NCBI RefSeq assembly: GCF_002077945.1
Contig: NZ_LVYD01000047.1
Location: forward strand, 1 to 63,978
Reading direction: 5' to 3'
Length of the DNA: 63,978 bases
DNA from: Niastella vici
GTDB taxonomy: Bacteria > Bacteroidota > Bacteroidia > Chitinophagales > Chitinophagaceae
A model generated the notes under the pieces. That model was not told the origin of the DNA. It saw only the letters and a program-made list of their open reading frames with translations, and made no database searches. The stretch's first letter is position 1, and the number at the start of each line of letters is the position of its first letter. Positions 17,778 through 25,063 of the stretch are shown piece after piece. A program made the translations under genes and the position numbers.

Positions 17778-18917
17778 TTATAACTCATCAAAAGTGGTTA
17801 TAGTCATTGTTTGATTATGTAACTCACATTTCGCATTATCATTGAAAGGAGAAATTTCGCCATAGGAGTAAAAGCCGGTAAGCAATGTTTGATTGCCGAA
17901 TGTGCCGGCCACTGCTTCAACTTCTTCTTCTGTACGTTTTCCTAAAATGATCTTGCGGCCTACGCAACTGATCAATAAAGCCAGCTGAGGTGCGGCAGGC
18001 AATTTTTGAAAAGCCTGACCTGCTGCGTTTGTAGCGGCATCAACCAGTTTATCAAAATTGGCTTTCATGAACCGTACTTTTGCTCCATTGGGAATATCAC
18101 CGGCAAATACCATGCTGCCGGTTTCCTGGTCAATGGAAAGTATGGTCCTTACGATAGGTTCATCTTCTTCATTTATTTTAATGCCCAATGGGAACAGCAG
18201 GGCCGATCCGGGCAATTCATCAGCATAAGGGCCAAGATAGGTTTTATACAGGTCGAGCGCTTTTTGACCTTCTATTTCAAACAACTGGTTGGCTACAGAT
18301 TTGGTAACGGTACGTTCGGGACCAAATATTTCCCAGCCACCCATGGAAGCATGAGAAACAACAAAATGTTTACCGTAAAAAGGAATGGCGACTATGTTGC
18401 CGCCAGATGGTTTTTCATTCAGGCCAACTACGGTCGATTGAAAATTTGTACCATCACCGGCAAGACCACCCGTAACCGGTACGCGGTTATTAACCAGTTC
18501 GTTGATGCCACGAACCAGTTCGCTGCCATTTACATTACTGCCATCAGAAATAACCAGGATATAGGAAAGGTTGTTAAAATTGATCAGTTTGATCAATGCC
18601 TTGCCCGCCTCATAGCTGTTTTCGTAATCGCGGATGTTAACCATTACTGGCTGAATGGAAGTTTTTTCGAGCTCTATGGCAGCGATGGATACAGAGTTAT
18701 CGTTTACCCGGTTATTGATGATTTCTCCTGCGGTGGAGCAAAGCACAATATCCGCTTCGGGGAATTTCGACTTCAGCTCTTCGTACAAAGGTTGCGTGCT
18801 GATTACCTCTTTACCGCCAAAACCCAGTACCAGTTTGGTTTTTGAAAGATCGGCCAGGGCGGTTTCGTTTTGCATTTGCAATTTATTGTCGTCGAATAAC
18901 AGTAAGGTAGTTTGCAT
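17778..18917 (-). CDS. FIST domain sensor protein (NosP-like)
   Basis: A 379-aa protein made of FIST_N (about 30-215; CSTAGEI, VTGGLAGDG, SHASMGGWEIFGP) and FIST_C (about 220-365; ending TGFYSYGEISPF then CELHNQTMT). FIST proteins are sensory. Some, named NosP, bind haem and report nitric oxide to a cotranscribed hybrid histidine kinase. Here the gene precedes a PAS-rich hybrid kinase with a 7-nt gap or a short overlap, so the two should be translated together. The His of LHNQTMT is well conserved and a candidate ligand. NO sensing itself is inference. Confidence 0.85.
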   Translation of the reverse strand: MQTTLLLFDDNKLQMQNETALADLSKTKLVLGFGGKEVISTQPLYEELKSKFPEADIVLCSTAGEIINNRVNDNSVSIAAIELEKTSIQPVMVNIRDYENSYEAGKALIKLINFNNLSYILVISDGSNVNGSELVRGINELVNNRVPVTGGLAGDGTNFQSTVVGLNEKPSGGNIVAIPFYGKHFVVSHASMGGWEIFGPERTVTKSVANQLFEIEGQKALDLYKTYLGPYADELPGSALLFPLGIKINEEDEPIVRTILSIDQETGSMVFAGDIPNGAKVRFMKANFDKLVDAATNAAGQAFQKLPAAPQLALLISCVGRKIILGKRTEEEVEAVAGTFGNQTLLTGFYSYGEISPFNDNAKCELHNQTMTITTFDEL

Positions 18918-19160
18918 ATGGAAAGCGTTTAAGGTTAGTTATAATGAATTCGATTATGCTGGTTATATTGATTAGCGGGAGGATTAAAAAAGCCCTTCAA
19001 ATAAAACGAAAGGTGAAACATTTTATTCACAAACAAATCAGGGGGGTATAGATTAACCCCTATATAATTTAGGCTAAATTTTTAAAACAGCAACTTTGTT
19101 GTTCTACTAAGTTATCCTGAAATAAGCTTTCCGTGAAACATATGTGGTGTAACCGTGAGT

Positions 19161-19180
19161 TTATTGACAAAAGTCAATAA
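19161..19180. promoter_or_regulatory. perfect inverted repeat in the gap upstream of the FIST gene
   Basis: TTATTGACAAAAGTCAATAA has perfect 8-nt arms around AAAA. It lies in the 320-nt gap between the start of the FIST gene (18917) and the end of the patatin gene (19238). No T-run follows, so an operator is more likely than a terminator. Nothing else recognisable lies in this gap. Confidence 0.35.
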
Positions 19181-19237
19181 GGGTGCGGGTTTTAGTTATA
19201 TGGTTTGAAGGAATACCGGGGGATTTTGATAAGGGTT

Positions 19238-20005
19238 TTATTGTAGAAGGCTTACCAGTTTGTTTTTATGCTTCATGGCGGCGCGGTAGCCGGCTTCATA
19301 AATGAGGTCGGCTTTGTTTACATCGAACATGCCAAATTCGTGCAGGTCGGGTTCAATGAAGAGGCTGAGTTTTTCGACCTTGCTGTACACAATTGGGGCA
19401 ATGGCCATGTGGAAGCTTTTTTCGATCATGTTCATTTTGCCAAATCGTTTGCCATTGCCGGTACCCCTGGGAATGCTATTGACGTAACAACCAATGAGCA
19501 CGTCGCATTTCTTTTCGAGCGGTTCAACGGGAAAGTTGTTTAACAGGCCACCATCAACAAGTATATGATCGTCTATTTTAACCGGTTCAAAGATGGCGGG
19601 AACCGAGGCCGAAGCGATCACTGCATCAATGAGTTTGCCTTTGGAGAAAGTAATGGTTTCGTTGCTGGCAAAATCGGTAGCGGTTATGTACAGTTTTTTA
19701 TTGAGGCTTTCAAAGGAGTTGCCGGGAATATAAGTTTGCAAAACCTTACGCAGCACTTTCATGGAAAACAGGCCATCCTTATTCAGCAAAAAGCTCGACC
19801 AGCCGAAGTAGGAATTTTTTTTAAGGATATCGCGGATGAGGGCAGGCGAATGGCCGGCAGCGTAAAAAGCACCTACGATGGCGCCGGCGCTAACACCGGA
19901 GATAGCGTAGGGTTGAATTCCCAGTTCTTCCAGAACCTGTAACAGTCCCAAATGAGCAAAACCTCTAACCCCGCCGCCACTTAATACAATGCCTGTTTTT
20001 ATCAT
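19238..20005 (-). CDS. patatin-like phospholipase, RssA type
   Basis: A compact 255-aa cytoplasmic patatin. The oxyanion loop is GIVLSGGGVRGFAHLGLL, the nucleophile elbow GVSAG in AISGVSAGAIVGAFYAAG, and the catalytic Asp lies in LVDGGLLNNFPVEPL. It is close in length and motif layout to RssA/YjjU-type single-domain patatins. The frame begins MIKTGIVLSGGG, so the start is well fixed. It is the second patatin of the window and differs clearly from the 758-aa membrane form. Confidence 0.9.
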   Translation of the reverse strand: MIKTGIVLSGGGVRGFAHLGLLQVLEELGIQPYAISGVSAGAIVGAFYAAGHSPALIRDILKKNSYFGWSSFLLNKDGLFSMKVLRKVLQTYIPGNSFESLNKKLYITATDFASNETITFSKGKLIDAVIASASVPAIFEPVKIDDHILVDGGLLNNFPVEPLEKKCDVLIGCYVNSIPRGTGNGKRFGKMNMIEKSFHMAIAPIVYSKVEKLSLFIEPDLHEFGMFDVNKADLIYEAGYRAAMKHKNKLVSLLQ

Positions 20006-20190
20006 TGATCAGTAATTTATAACGGCGGCAAAGTAGGCGCTTTTGACGTTAATTGCAATAGCGGCGTTGATTATTTTGACCTTCGGGATTAATAATTTTT
20101 ATTAAGGTTGATTTAACATTTTTATGAGGGTTATTCAGGGCTTAAAAAGAAATATACCGGAGGTATTTCCGTTAGCGGGTTATAACGCTT

Positions 20191-20982
20191 ATGACAATGA
20201 ACAGAACCCTCTTTTACCCTGCAATAATGGCTTTATTGCTGGTTGGTTGCCGGCCCGAGGAAAACCCCGGTCAGTTAAATGCGGTCAATCAGAGCCTGGA
20301 GCGTGTCAATAAGACTATTAATGATGAAAACAATTTGATTAGTCAACATTTACTGAACACGCAAGCGGATCCCCAGACAGCTGATATTGTTACAAAATGG
20401 GTGCAAAGGGCGGATCGGATAAATCGAAATGCCGATAGCGTACGAGTTATGATAAAAGAGTTGAAAGAGGAATTAATTAGCCAATCAGATAGTTTGAAGA
20501 GGGAATATGTTACGGTGATAAGGCAGTTGTATGATGACAATGGAGTGGGAAATCAATTATTGAAGAAGCTGGCTGCATTTAAAGATAGTATTCCGGTAAT
20601 CATGTATGGTGAGGGAGGAAGGGATAGCTCGGTTGCACAAGGGCGCGTAAGTAGATATCTTAATACTTTGCTTGATTCTATTCCGTTGTTGCCGGGTTAT
20701 GTGGATAGTTTATCGGCCGATCAAAGGATACAATATGGTAAGAAATGGTTGAATGAAAACTTTGGCCGAAGTTCTTCATTAATGGCGATGATCATGCTAA
20801 ATAAGATAGAGAATGATTTGTTGCTAACCCAAAAAATCTTGATTGAGTACTGCAATATGAAAGTTGCTTCCTCTTTTTGCGGTTATAATGTCTTTCATGT
20901 AATAACATCTTTGAGTAGTAGTTATGTTAAACGAGGACAAGAAATCGAGGGGAAAATTAAAATTGAACAACCTGCTTCATAA
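20191..20982 (+). CDS. lipoprotein resembling the first periplasmic domain of gliding protein GldM
   Basis: The 263-aa product begins MTMNRTLFYPAIMALLLVGC with lipobox LVGC (Cys20), so it is a predicted lipoprotein. Residues 30-175 are mostly helical. Residues about 185-260 resemble the end of the GldM D1 domain: W-x-x-x-x-F..., then MAMIMLNKIENDLLLTQKILIEY (GldM: hydrophobic residues, Leu-x-Lys-x-Gln-Asn-Asp) and SSSYVKRGQEIEGKIKI (GldM: SSYVxxGxxYEA). GldM has a transmembrane anchor and four domains; here only a D1-like part with a lipid anchor remains. No gldKLN genes are nearby. The relationship is judged by eye. An alternative start is ATG 20197. Confidence 0.55.
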   Translation: MTMNRTLFYPAIMALLLVGCRPEENPGQLNAVNQSLERVNKTINDENNLISQHLLNTQADPQTADIVTKWVQRADRINRNADSVRVMIKELKEELISQSDSLKREYVTVIRQLYDDNGVGNQLLKKLAAFKDSIPVIMYGEGGRDSSVAQGRVSRYLNTLLDSIPLLPGYVDSLSADQRIQYGKKWLNENFGRSSSLMAMIMLNKIENDLLLTQKILIEYCNMKVASSFCGYNVFHVITSLSSSYVKRGQEIEGKIKIEQPAS

Positions 20983-21215
20983 AAAGGACCGCCTCAAATT
21001 TCTTTCTATATGGATTCAAAAAGATACAACAAGGAAATCGCCTTTATAATAATTTTTTTTAATTCGAAGCTAAGTCGTAAATTAGATGTACAACACTATC
21101 GGACAGACGCATTGCGCATTGCAGACGTTCGATTAGGGTTGAGACAATTAACTGTGTTCTCTGCATCCGGTTCATGAGATCGTTCATAGGTGATAGTTGA
21201 CATTATTTATTATGA

Positions 21216-21428
21216 ATGATGGCAAAAGTGCCAACACCCACTCATAGGCTAATAGTTGATGTAAAAGCGGTATCAAGACTCACTCATCTGTCGATGCGCG
21301 CTTCCCGCGACTTCCTAACCGATATTCGTAAAAAGTTAGGTAAAGCCAAACGTGAGTGGATTACTTTAAGGGAATTTTGCGAGATGACACCTTTTAAAAT
21401 AGAAGATGTCATACCGTATTTGGAGTGA
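21216..21428 (+). CDS. small helical protein, possible DNA-binding, unknown function
   Basis: A 70-aa protein MMAKVPTPTHRLIVDVKAVS.... The segment about 20-68 (LTHLSMRASRDFLTDIRKKLGK, then WITLREFCEMTPFKIEDVIPYLE) looks like a short helix-turn-helix domain. Similar 'LSxxxAxxLxxxIRxxLGK...VTxxEFCxYT' proteins occur in Bacteroidota mobile or accessory loci; this is from memory, not a search. A strong terminator follows 4 nt after the stop. Downstream come a block of short repeats and a DUF6266-like gene, so the 70-aa protein may act at those repeats. ATG 21219 is an equivalent start. Confidence 0.6.
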   Translation: MMAKVPTPTHRLIVDVKAVSRLTHLSMRASRDFLTDIRKKLGKAKREWITLREFCEMTPFKIEDVIPYLE

Positions 21429-21432
21429 TGAA

Positions 21433-21457
21433 GGAGGTCATGACGACCTCCTTTTTT
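21433..21457 (+). terminator. terminator after the 70-aa gene
   Basis: GGAGGTC (21433-21439), loop ATGAC, GACCTCC (21445-21451), TTTTTT (21452-21457). It is a perfect 7-bp GC-rich stem with a clear T-run. Confidence 0.85.
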
Positions 21458-21578
21458 GTTCCCATACACCCAAAAATTTTCCCTGCACTCCATGCAACGG
21501 GAATCCGATGTCGATCCGGTCTTGTTCCGGTATTACTACTTACTTTGTTCGGACTTTCTTCGCATTTCTCCTGAGTGC

Positions 21579-21621
21579 ACCCGAACATTCCCCCGGAAGA
21601 TCCGAACAACATCCGAACAAC
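21579..21621. repeat. 11-nt tandem words, CCGAAC type
   Basis: ATCCGAACAAC occurs twice in exact tandem (21600-21610, 21611-21621). A degenerate copy ACCCGAACATT lies at 21579-21589 in the same 10-11 nt phase, and GTCCGGCAC follows. The block is non-coding on inspection. Reverse words (gttcgga at 21547) lie just upstream. Confidence 0.7.
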
Positions 21622-21738
21622 GTCCGGCACAATACCTTCCTCATACCGGCACTATCCCGAAAAAACACCCCATTTCCCCATGGCCATTCAAGACGCTTGT
21701 AGACTACTGTAGACATATACAGGGAACTGTAGGCGCAC

Positions 21739-21778
21739 ATAGAACAACCTGGAACAAGATAGAACAAGATAGAACATG
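21739..21778. repeat. four 10-nt tandem words, TAGAACA type
   Basis: ATAGAACAAC, CTGGAACAAG, ATAGAACAAG and ATAGAACATG run head to tail without a gap. They are preceded by two TGTAGAC words (21699-21705, 21709-21715) and followed by GGATAGGATAGG. Units share GAACA with the CCGAAC block 120 nt upstream. The gap 21458-21922 has no other feature I can support. Confidence 0.75.
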
Positions 21779-21922
21779 TTGGGATAGGATAGGCATGCCA
21801 GTGATTTATTCTACAAAAATCCATCTTACTTTTATATCGCACAAGGCAACTGATCAAATACCGGTTATGATCATTCGTCAGGTGCAGGTTCTTTTTTTAT
21901 TAACACTTAAAATCGATTCTTT

Positions 21923-22558
21923 ATGGGCAAAATGAAAAACGGTATCCTGGATGCATTTTCAGGAACCATCGGAAGAGTGGTTGGTACATCCTGGCGCGGA
22001 GTGGCTGTAATGCGCAGCAAGGCACATTCCCGCAAAAATGCCAATACTCCAAAACAGCAGGAACAAAAAGCAAAGTTTAAAGTTGCTGCTGACTTTACAC
22101 AAACCATACATGATCTGTTGATTCTTGGTTTCAGGGATCAGGCTGTTCAGATGACGGGGGCAAACTATGGTTTGTCGCTGATATTAACAGAAGCCATCGA
22201 CGGCACCTATCCCGATTTCAAGATCGCCTATGATCGTGTTAAGATCAGCAAGGGCTTATTGCTTAACGTAGAAGGGTTGGCAGTAACTTCCCCCAAGGCC
22301 GGCGCTATCCTTTTCACCTGGACTGGCACCGATGAAAATAACAGGGAAAAACCAACTGACGTGGCAATTCTCGTTGCTCACTGCCCCGATCTGAACAGAA
22401 CAGTGTTTAAATCGATAGGCAGTCGTGACAGCATGTCTGGAGAACTCCCGGTACCTAAATTCGCTGGTAAAGTGGCGCACACCTGGATCACTTTTGTGTC
22501 GGCCAACGGCAAGTTCATTGCCAACAGCGAGTACATCGGCACCGTAAACGTTAGCTAA
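21923..22558 (+). CDS. DUF6266-like protein
   Basis: A 211-aa protein beginning MGKMKNGILDAFSGTIGRVVG, with SWRGVAVMRSKAHSRKNANTPKQQEQ next. This N-terminal pattern, in which the segment reads like a virion or surface-protein arm, is characteristic of the Bacteroidota family annotated DUF6266. The rest (residues about 70-211) has beta-rich segments (GAILFTWTGTDENN, DVAILVAHCPD, HTWITFVSANGKFIANSEYIG) that look like an immunoglobulin-like fold. There is no signal peptide. Function unknown. The gene has its own terminator at 22661 and lies directly after the repeat block. Confidence 0.7.
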   Translation: MGKMKNGILDAFSGTIGRVVGTSWRGVAVMRSKAHSRKNANTPKQQEQKAKFKVAADFTQTIHDLLILGFRDQAVQMTGANYGLSLILTEAIDGTYPDFKIAYDRVKISKGLLLNVEGLAVTSPKAGAILFTWTGTDENNREKPTDVAILVAHCPDLNRTVFKSIGSRDSMSGELPVPKFAGKVAHTWITFVSANGKFIANSEYIGTVNVS

Positions 22559-22617
22559 CGAGAAACGTTCCCGTATCACTAAGAAAACCACTTGCTGGTT
22601 AAATCCCGGCTATTAAG

Positions 22618-22633
22618 CCCGATGCGTATCGGG
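22618..22633. repeat. small palindromic hairpin
   Basis: CCCGATGCGTATCGGG forms a 6-bp stem with loop GCGT. It is followed by a GGGC-AAAGC-GCCC mini-hairpin (22635-22647). No T-run follows; it looks like a short intergenic palindrome of the kind scattered in related genomes. Confidence 0.45.
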
Positions 22634-22660
22634 AAGGGCAAAGCGCCCACCTACATTAAA

Positions 22661-22693
22661 ATGCTACCCCGAGGGCCCCGGGGGCGCATTTTT
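22661..22693 (+). terminator. terminator after the DUF6266-like gene
   Basis: ATGC-TA-CCCCG (22661-22671) pairs with CGGGG-GC-GCAT (22679-22689) around loop AGGGCCC, followed by TTTT. The two stem blocks are separated by a 2x2 internal loop. Confidence 0.75.
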
Positions 22694-23335
22694 AAAAACG
22701 GCATACCATTCCTTCAAATGCTGTATGTAAAGAGGTACTGCGATTAGTTTATCTCCCGTATTAATTTTTGCAACAAGCCCTAAGTATGCGTGTCGGAAAA
22801 AAATATTTCTGCATCAAAAAAAGTAAACCGATAGCAAAACTTTTTTTCTGCTACAGAAAGAAAATAATTGATGCATGAAAAATTTTAGGTCAAAAAAAAA
22901 TTAAGAGACGTGCTTTTCAAATTTTTGTTATAAGAAATACTTTCAACCCCAATGGCTGAATCCAATTCTTCAATCGATAAGGATTCCTTATGAACTATTT
23001 CGGTTTCATTTAGCTGCAAATGTTTCCGGGAACGATTGCACAGAAAAAAAGCCCTGATCCTGCCCGTTTTATTTTATCTGTTCCTAAATTTAGGAACTAT
23101 ATTTTCAGAGCTACTCTAACGATTGCTACTTATGTTCAGCCATTTTAATTTGTACCCGCTTTTTTCCTATCTTACCTTTTTCCCAATCTATTATTACTGA
23201 CAGCCAGGCATCAGGCCCGGCATTGGAAAAATTGATCAGGGCAGTAATGCATTTAGCTTAAATTTACGAGCGGCGTAGTTGCGGGCTGTTGAGCGGCCGA
23301 AAGCTATGCTTTTAATTTATTATAATATAACCAAC
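22694..23335. other. long AT-rich non-coding gap
   Basis: About 640 nt without a supportable gene. It holds a 9-bp inverted pair AAAAAAAGT (22816-22824) / ACTTTTTTT (22839-22847), several poly-A runs and the perfect palindrome at 23080-23097. The last part should carry the promoter of the deacetylase gene. It may be decayed coding sequence, but no frame gives a recognisable remnant. Confidence 0.4.
23080..23097. promoter_or_regulatory. perfect 18-bp palindrome, operator-like
   Basis: GTTCCTAAATTTAGGAAC is its own reverse complement over all 18 bases. It has no T-run and no adjacent regulator gene. A dimeric repressor site is the simplest reading. The nearest start codon is the deacetylase at 23336, 239 nt away. 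Confidence 0.4.
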
Positions 23336-24136
23336 ATGGCAACTATAAAGGCCACAGCTATAATGCTGTTATGTATTGCACTTTCCTTTTCAACAATTGC
23401 ACAAACCAGTAATCCCTGGAAGGGAAAAAAATGCGCAGTAGTGTTAACTTATGACGATGGCCTGGATGTGCACCTTACCAACGCAATTCCCGCCCTCGAT
23501 TCATTGGGACTGAAAGCAACCTTTTATATTGCCAATTATAACGGAAAATTGCAGTCGCAGATACCCGGTTGGCGTGCAGCTGCGGCCAAAGGACATGAGC
23601 TGGCGAATCACACCATTTTCCATCCCTGTGAAGGAGGGCGCGCGGGACGGGAATTTGTCACGGCCGATTATGATCTGAACAATTATTCCATGCGACGGAT
23701 AACGAATGAGATCCGCGCCATGAACGCCGTGCTGTTTGCCATTGACGGAAAAACCAACCGAACCTTTGCATTTCCCTGCGGTGATAACAAAGTGCACGAT
23801 ACTGCCTATATCGATTCTTTACATAAAGAGTTTATAGCCGCCCGCGGTGTGGTGGGCACCATCCCTACTATCGACAAAGTAAATCTGTACGACTTCCCTG
23901 CTTATGGCGTTCTCAATCATTCTGGTGATGCCATGATCGAATGGGTAAAGGAAGCCCAGGCAAAGCAAGGGTTGTTAGTTATCTTGTTTCATGGCGTTGG
24001 CGGCGAGCATGATCTCAATGTTTCTCTGCAGGCGCATAGTCAGCTCCTGCATTATTTGAAACAACATGAAAAGGAGATCTGGGTAGCTCCACTGGTTGAA
24101 GTGGCAGCGTTTGTGAAGGAGAGACAGGGAAAATAA
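23336..24136 (+). CDS. secreted polysaccharide deacetylase (NodB/CE4 fold)
   Basis: A 266-aa product. The Sec signal peptide (MATIKATAIMLLCIALSFSTIAQ) fixes ATG 23336; the frame is open further upstream to a TTG at 23279. CE4 motif 1 is VVLTYDDGLDVH (catalytic Asp and metal Asp), motif 2 is ANHTIFHP (the His pair, H-x3-H), and later FAFPCGDNK and VILFHGVGGEHD give the other two active-site walls. Such enzymes de-N-acetylate chitin, peptidoglycan or similar sugars, or act on other esters. The gene is isolated, with no glycoside hydrolase next to it. Confidence 0.88.
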   Translation: MATIKATAIMLLCIALSFSTIAQTSNPWKGKKCAVVLTYDDGLDVHLTNAIPALDSLGLKATFYIANYNGKLQSQIPGWRAAAAKGHELANHTIFHPCEGGRAGREFVTADYDLNNYSMRRITNEIRAMNAVLFAIDGKTNRTFAFPCGDNKVHDTAYIDSLHKEFIAARGVVGTIPTIDKVNLYDFPAYGVLNHSGDAMIEWVKEAQAKQGLLVILFHGVGGEHDLNVSLQAHSQLLHYLKQHEKEIWVAPLVEVAAFVKERQGK

Positions 24137-24198
24137 TGGGTATTGGTTTAAATAAATCTTTTTAAAGATATTTATGCCAAAATTAATTAATTCTTCAA

Positions 24199-24546
24199 AT
24201 GCAACTCCATCTCCTCGTTATACGCACACCAGACATGCCAAAACTGGCAGATTTTTATTCGCATCTCGGTTTAACTTTCGAATATCACAAACACGGAAAA
24301 TCTCCTTACCATTATTCTGCAACAATAGGTTCAACTACTTTGGAAATTTACCCATTATCAAAAGATCAAACAGAAGCCGATAAAGATTTAAGATTGGGGT
24401 TTGCTGTAGACAATTTTGAAAGCACCATTCAGGTATTAAGAGAAAAGAATGCAGAATTTTTATCGGAACCGCTGCAAACGGAATATGGCTTTATGACTAT
24501 TGTTAAAGACCCCGATGGAAGGAAGATAGAATTATATAAAAAGTAG
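24199..24546 (+). CDS. VOC family (glyoxalase/bleomycin-resistance fold) protein
   Basis: A 115-aa single-copy vicinal-oxygen-chelate protein. The pattern is typical: LHLLVIRTPDMPKLADFYSHLGLTF at the start, TLEIYPLS in the middle, and FMTIVKDPDGRKIELYKK at the end with the metal-ligand Glu. Substrate unknown; VOC proteins include glyoxalases, dioxygenases and antibiotic-binding proteins. The gene is probably transcribed from the deacetylase side or its own promoter; the gap is 62 nt. Confidence 0.85.
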   Translation: MQLHLLVIRTPDMPKLADFYSHLGLTFEYHKHGKSPYHYSATIGSTTLEIYPLSKDQTEADKDLRLGFAVDNFESTIQVLREKNAEFLSEPLQTEYGFMTIVKDPDGRKIELYKK

Positions 24547-24575
24547 GTTCCTCTCGTTCTGTAACCATAACTTAT

Positions 24576-24713
24576 ATGTACACAAAAATCTACTGGATCC
24601 ACAATTTTGCCAATGGTGCAAAATTGGGTATCATGCCCCGCCCACGTGGGGACGACTGGCTGGAAGAAGAGATCATCAAACTAAAAAAACAACATATTGG
24701 GCTAACGAGGTAA
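24576..24713 (+). pseudogene. N-terminal fragment resembling a tyrosine phosphatase-type protein
   Basis: ATG 24576 opens a 45-codon frame MYTKIYWIHNFANGAKLGIM followed by PRPRGDDWLEEEIIKLKKQ and a TAA at 24711. The opening strongly resembles Bacteroidota protein-tyrosine-phosphatase-like proteins that start 'xxIYWIxxFENGAKLGIMPRPRGxDWLEDEI' (from memory). The catalytic Cys-x5-Arg loop is absent, so this is a broken copy. The frame passes an A7 run at 24684-24690; a -1 shift there continues into the 24737 frame, giving TYWANEVTPEEPNSS before its Met. Confidence 0.5.
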
Positions 24714-24736
24714 CGCCTGAGGAGCCTAATTCATCA

Positions 24737-25063
24737 ATGGGAGTTGCAACAACTCCTTATAATGAGAAGAAGAAAACTTTTGAACTATATACTTTCGGTT
24801 CTTTACGCCCACAGTTTACATTGTATAATGCCCTCTTAAACGGACAATTCAGAAAAAGTGCGCACACCATTGACTTTCATGATATGCGTCACCTGATTCT
24901 TGAATTTGATGGCGGGGTTGCTGTTAGTATTCCCATTCAGAAAAGAAACTTGCTGGAGTTCAAGCTGCGGCTTAGCGGAAGATCACCGGAGTTTAAGCTA
25001 CCAAAAAGACTGCCCAGATGGCACTACTGGGGCGGACTGGAACTTTCATTTTCCCATTACTAA
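24737..25063 (+). CDS. hypothetical protein, possibly the rear part of a frameshifted or fused gene
   Basis: A 108-aa frame MGVATTPYNEKKKTFELYTF... with no signal peptide. The sequence looks protein-like: beta-strand stretches LILEFDGGVAVSIPI and LEFKLRLSGRSPEFKLP, ending GGLELSFSHY. I do not recognise a family. The frame stays open upstream of its ATG to the A-run at 24684, in the -1 frame relative to the phosphatase-like fragment, so the true protein may begin there. Its stop overlaps by 4 nt the stop of the convergent exonuclease gene. Confidence 0.45.
   Translation: MGVATTPYNEKKKTFELYTFGSLRPQFTLYNALLNGQFRKSAHTIDFHDMRHLILEFDGGVAVSIPIQKRNLLEFKLRLSGRSPEFKLPKRLPRWHYWGGLELSFSHY

Noticed and set aside
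18006..18845. 279-aa plus-strand frame opposite the FIST gene
   Set aside because: It is the mirror of a clear FIST protein; its own translation has no domain.
21739..21778. CRISPR-like repeat array
   Set aside because: Units are only 10 nt and directly abut without spacers; no cas genes are present.
21456..21935. 159-aa frame across the repeat block
   Set aside because: The sequence is made of short nucleotide repeats, overlaps the start of the DUF6266-like gene and reads as low-quality protein.
24174..24383. 69-aa frame overlapping the VOC gene
   Set aside because: Out of frame with the clear VOC-family protein and without similarity.
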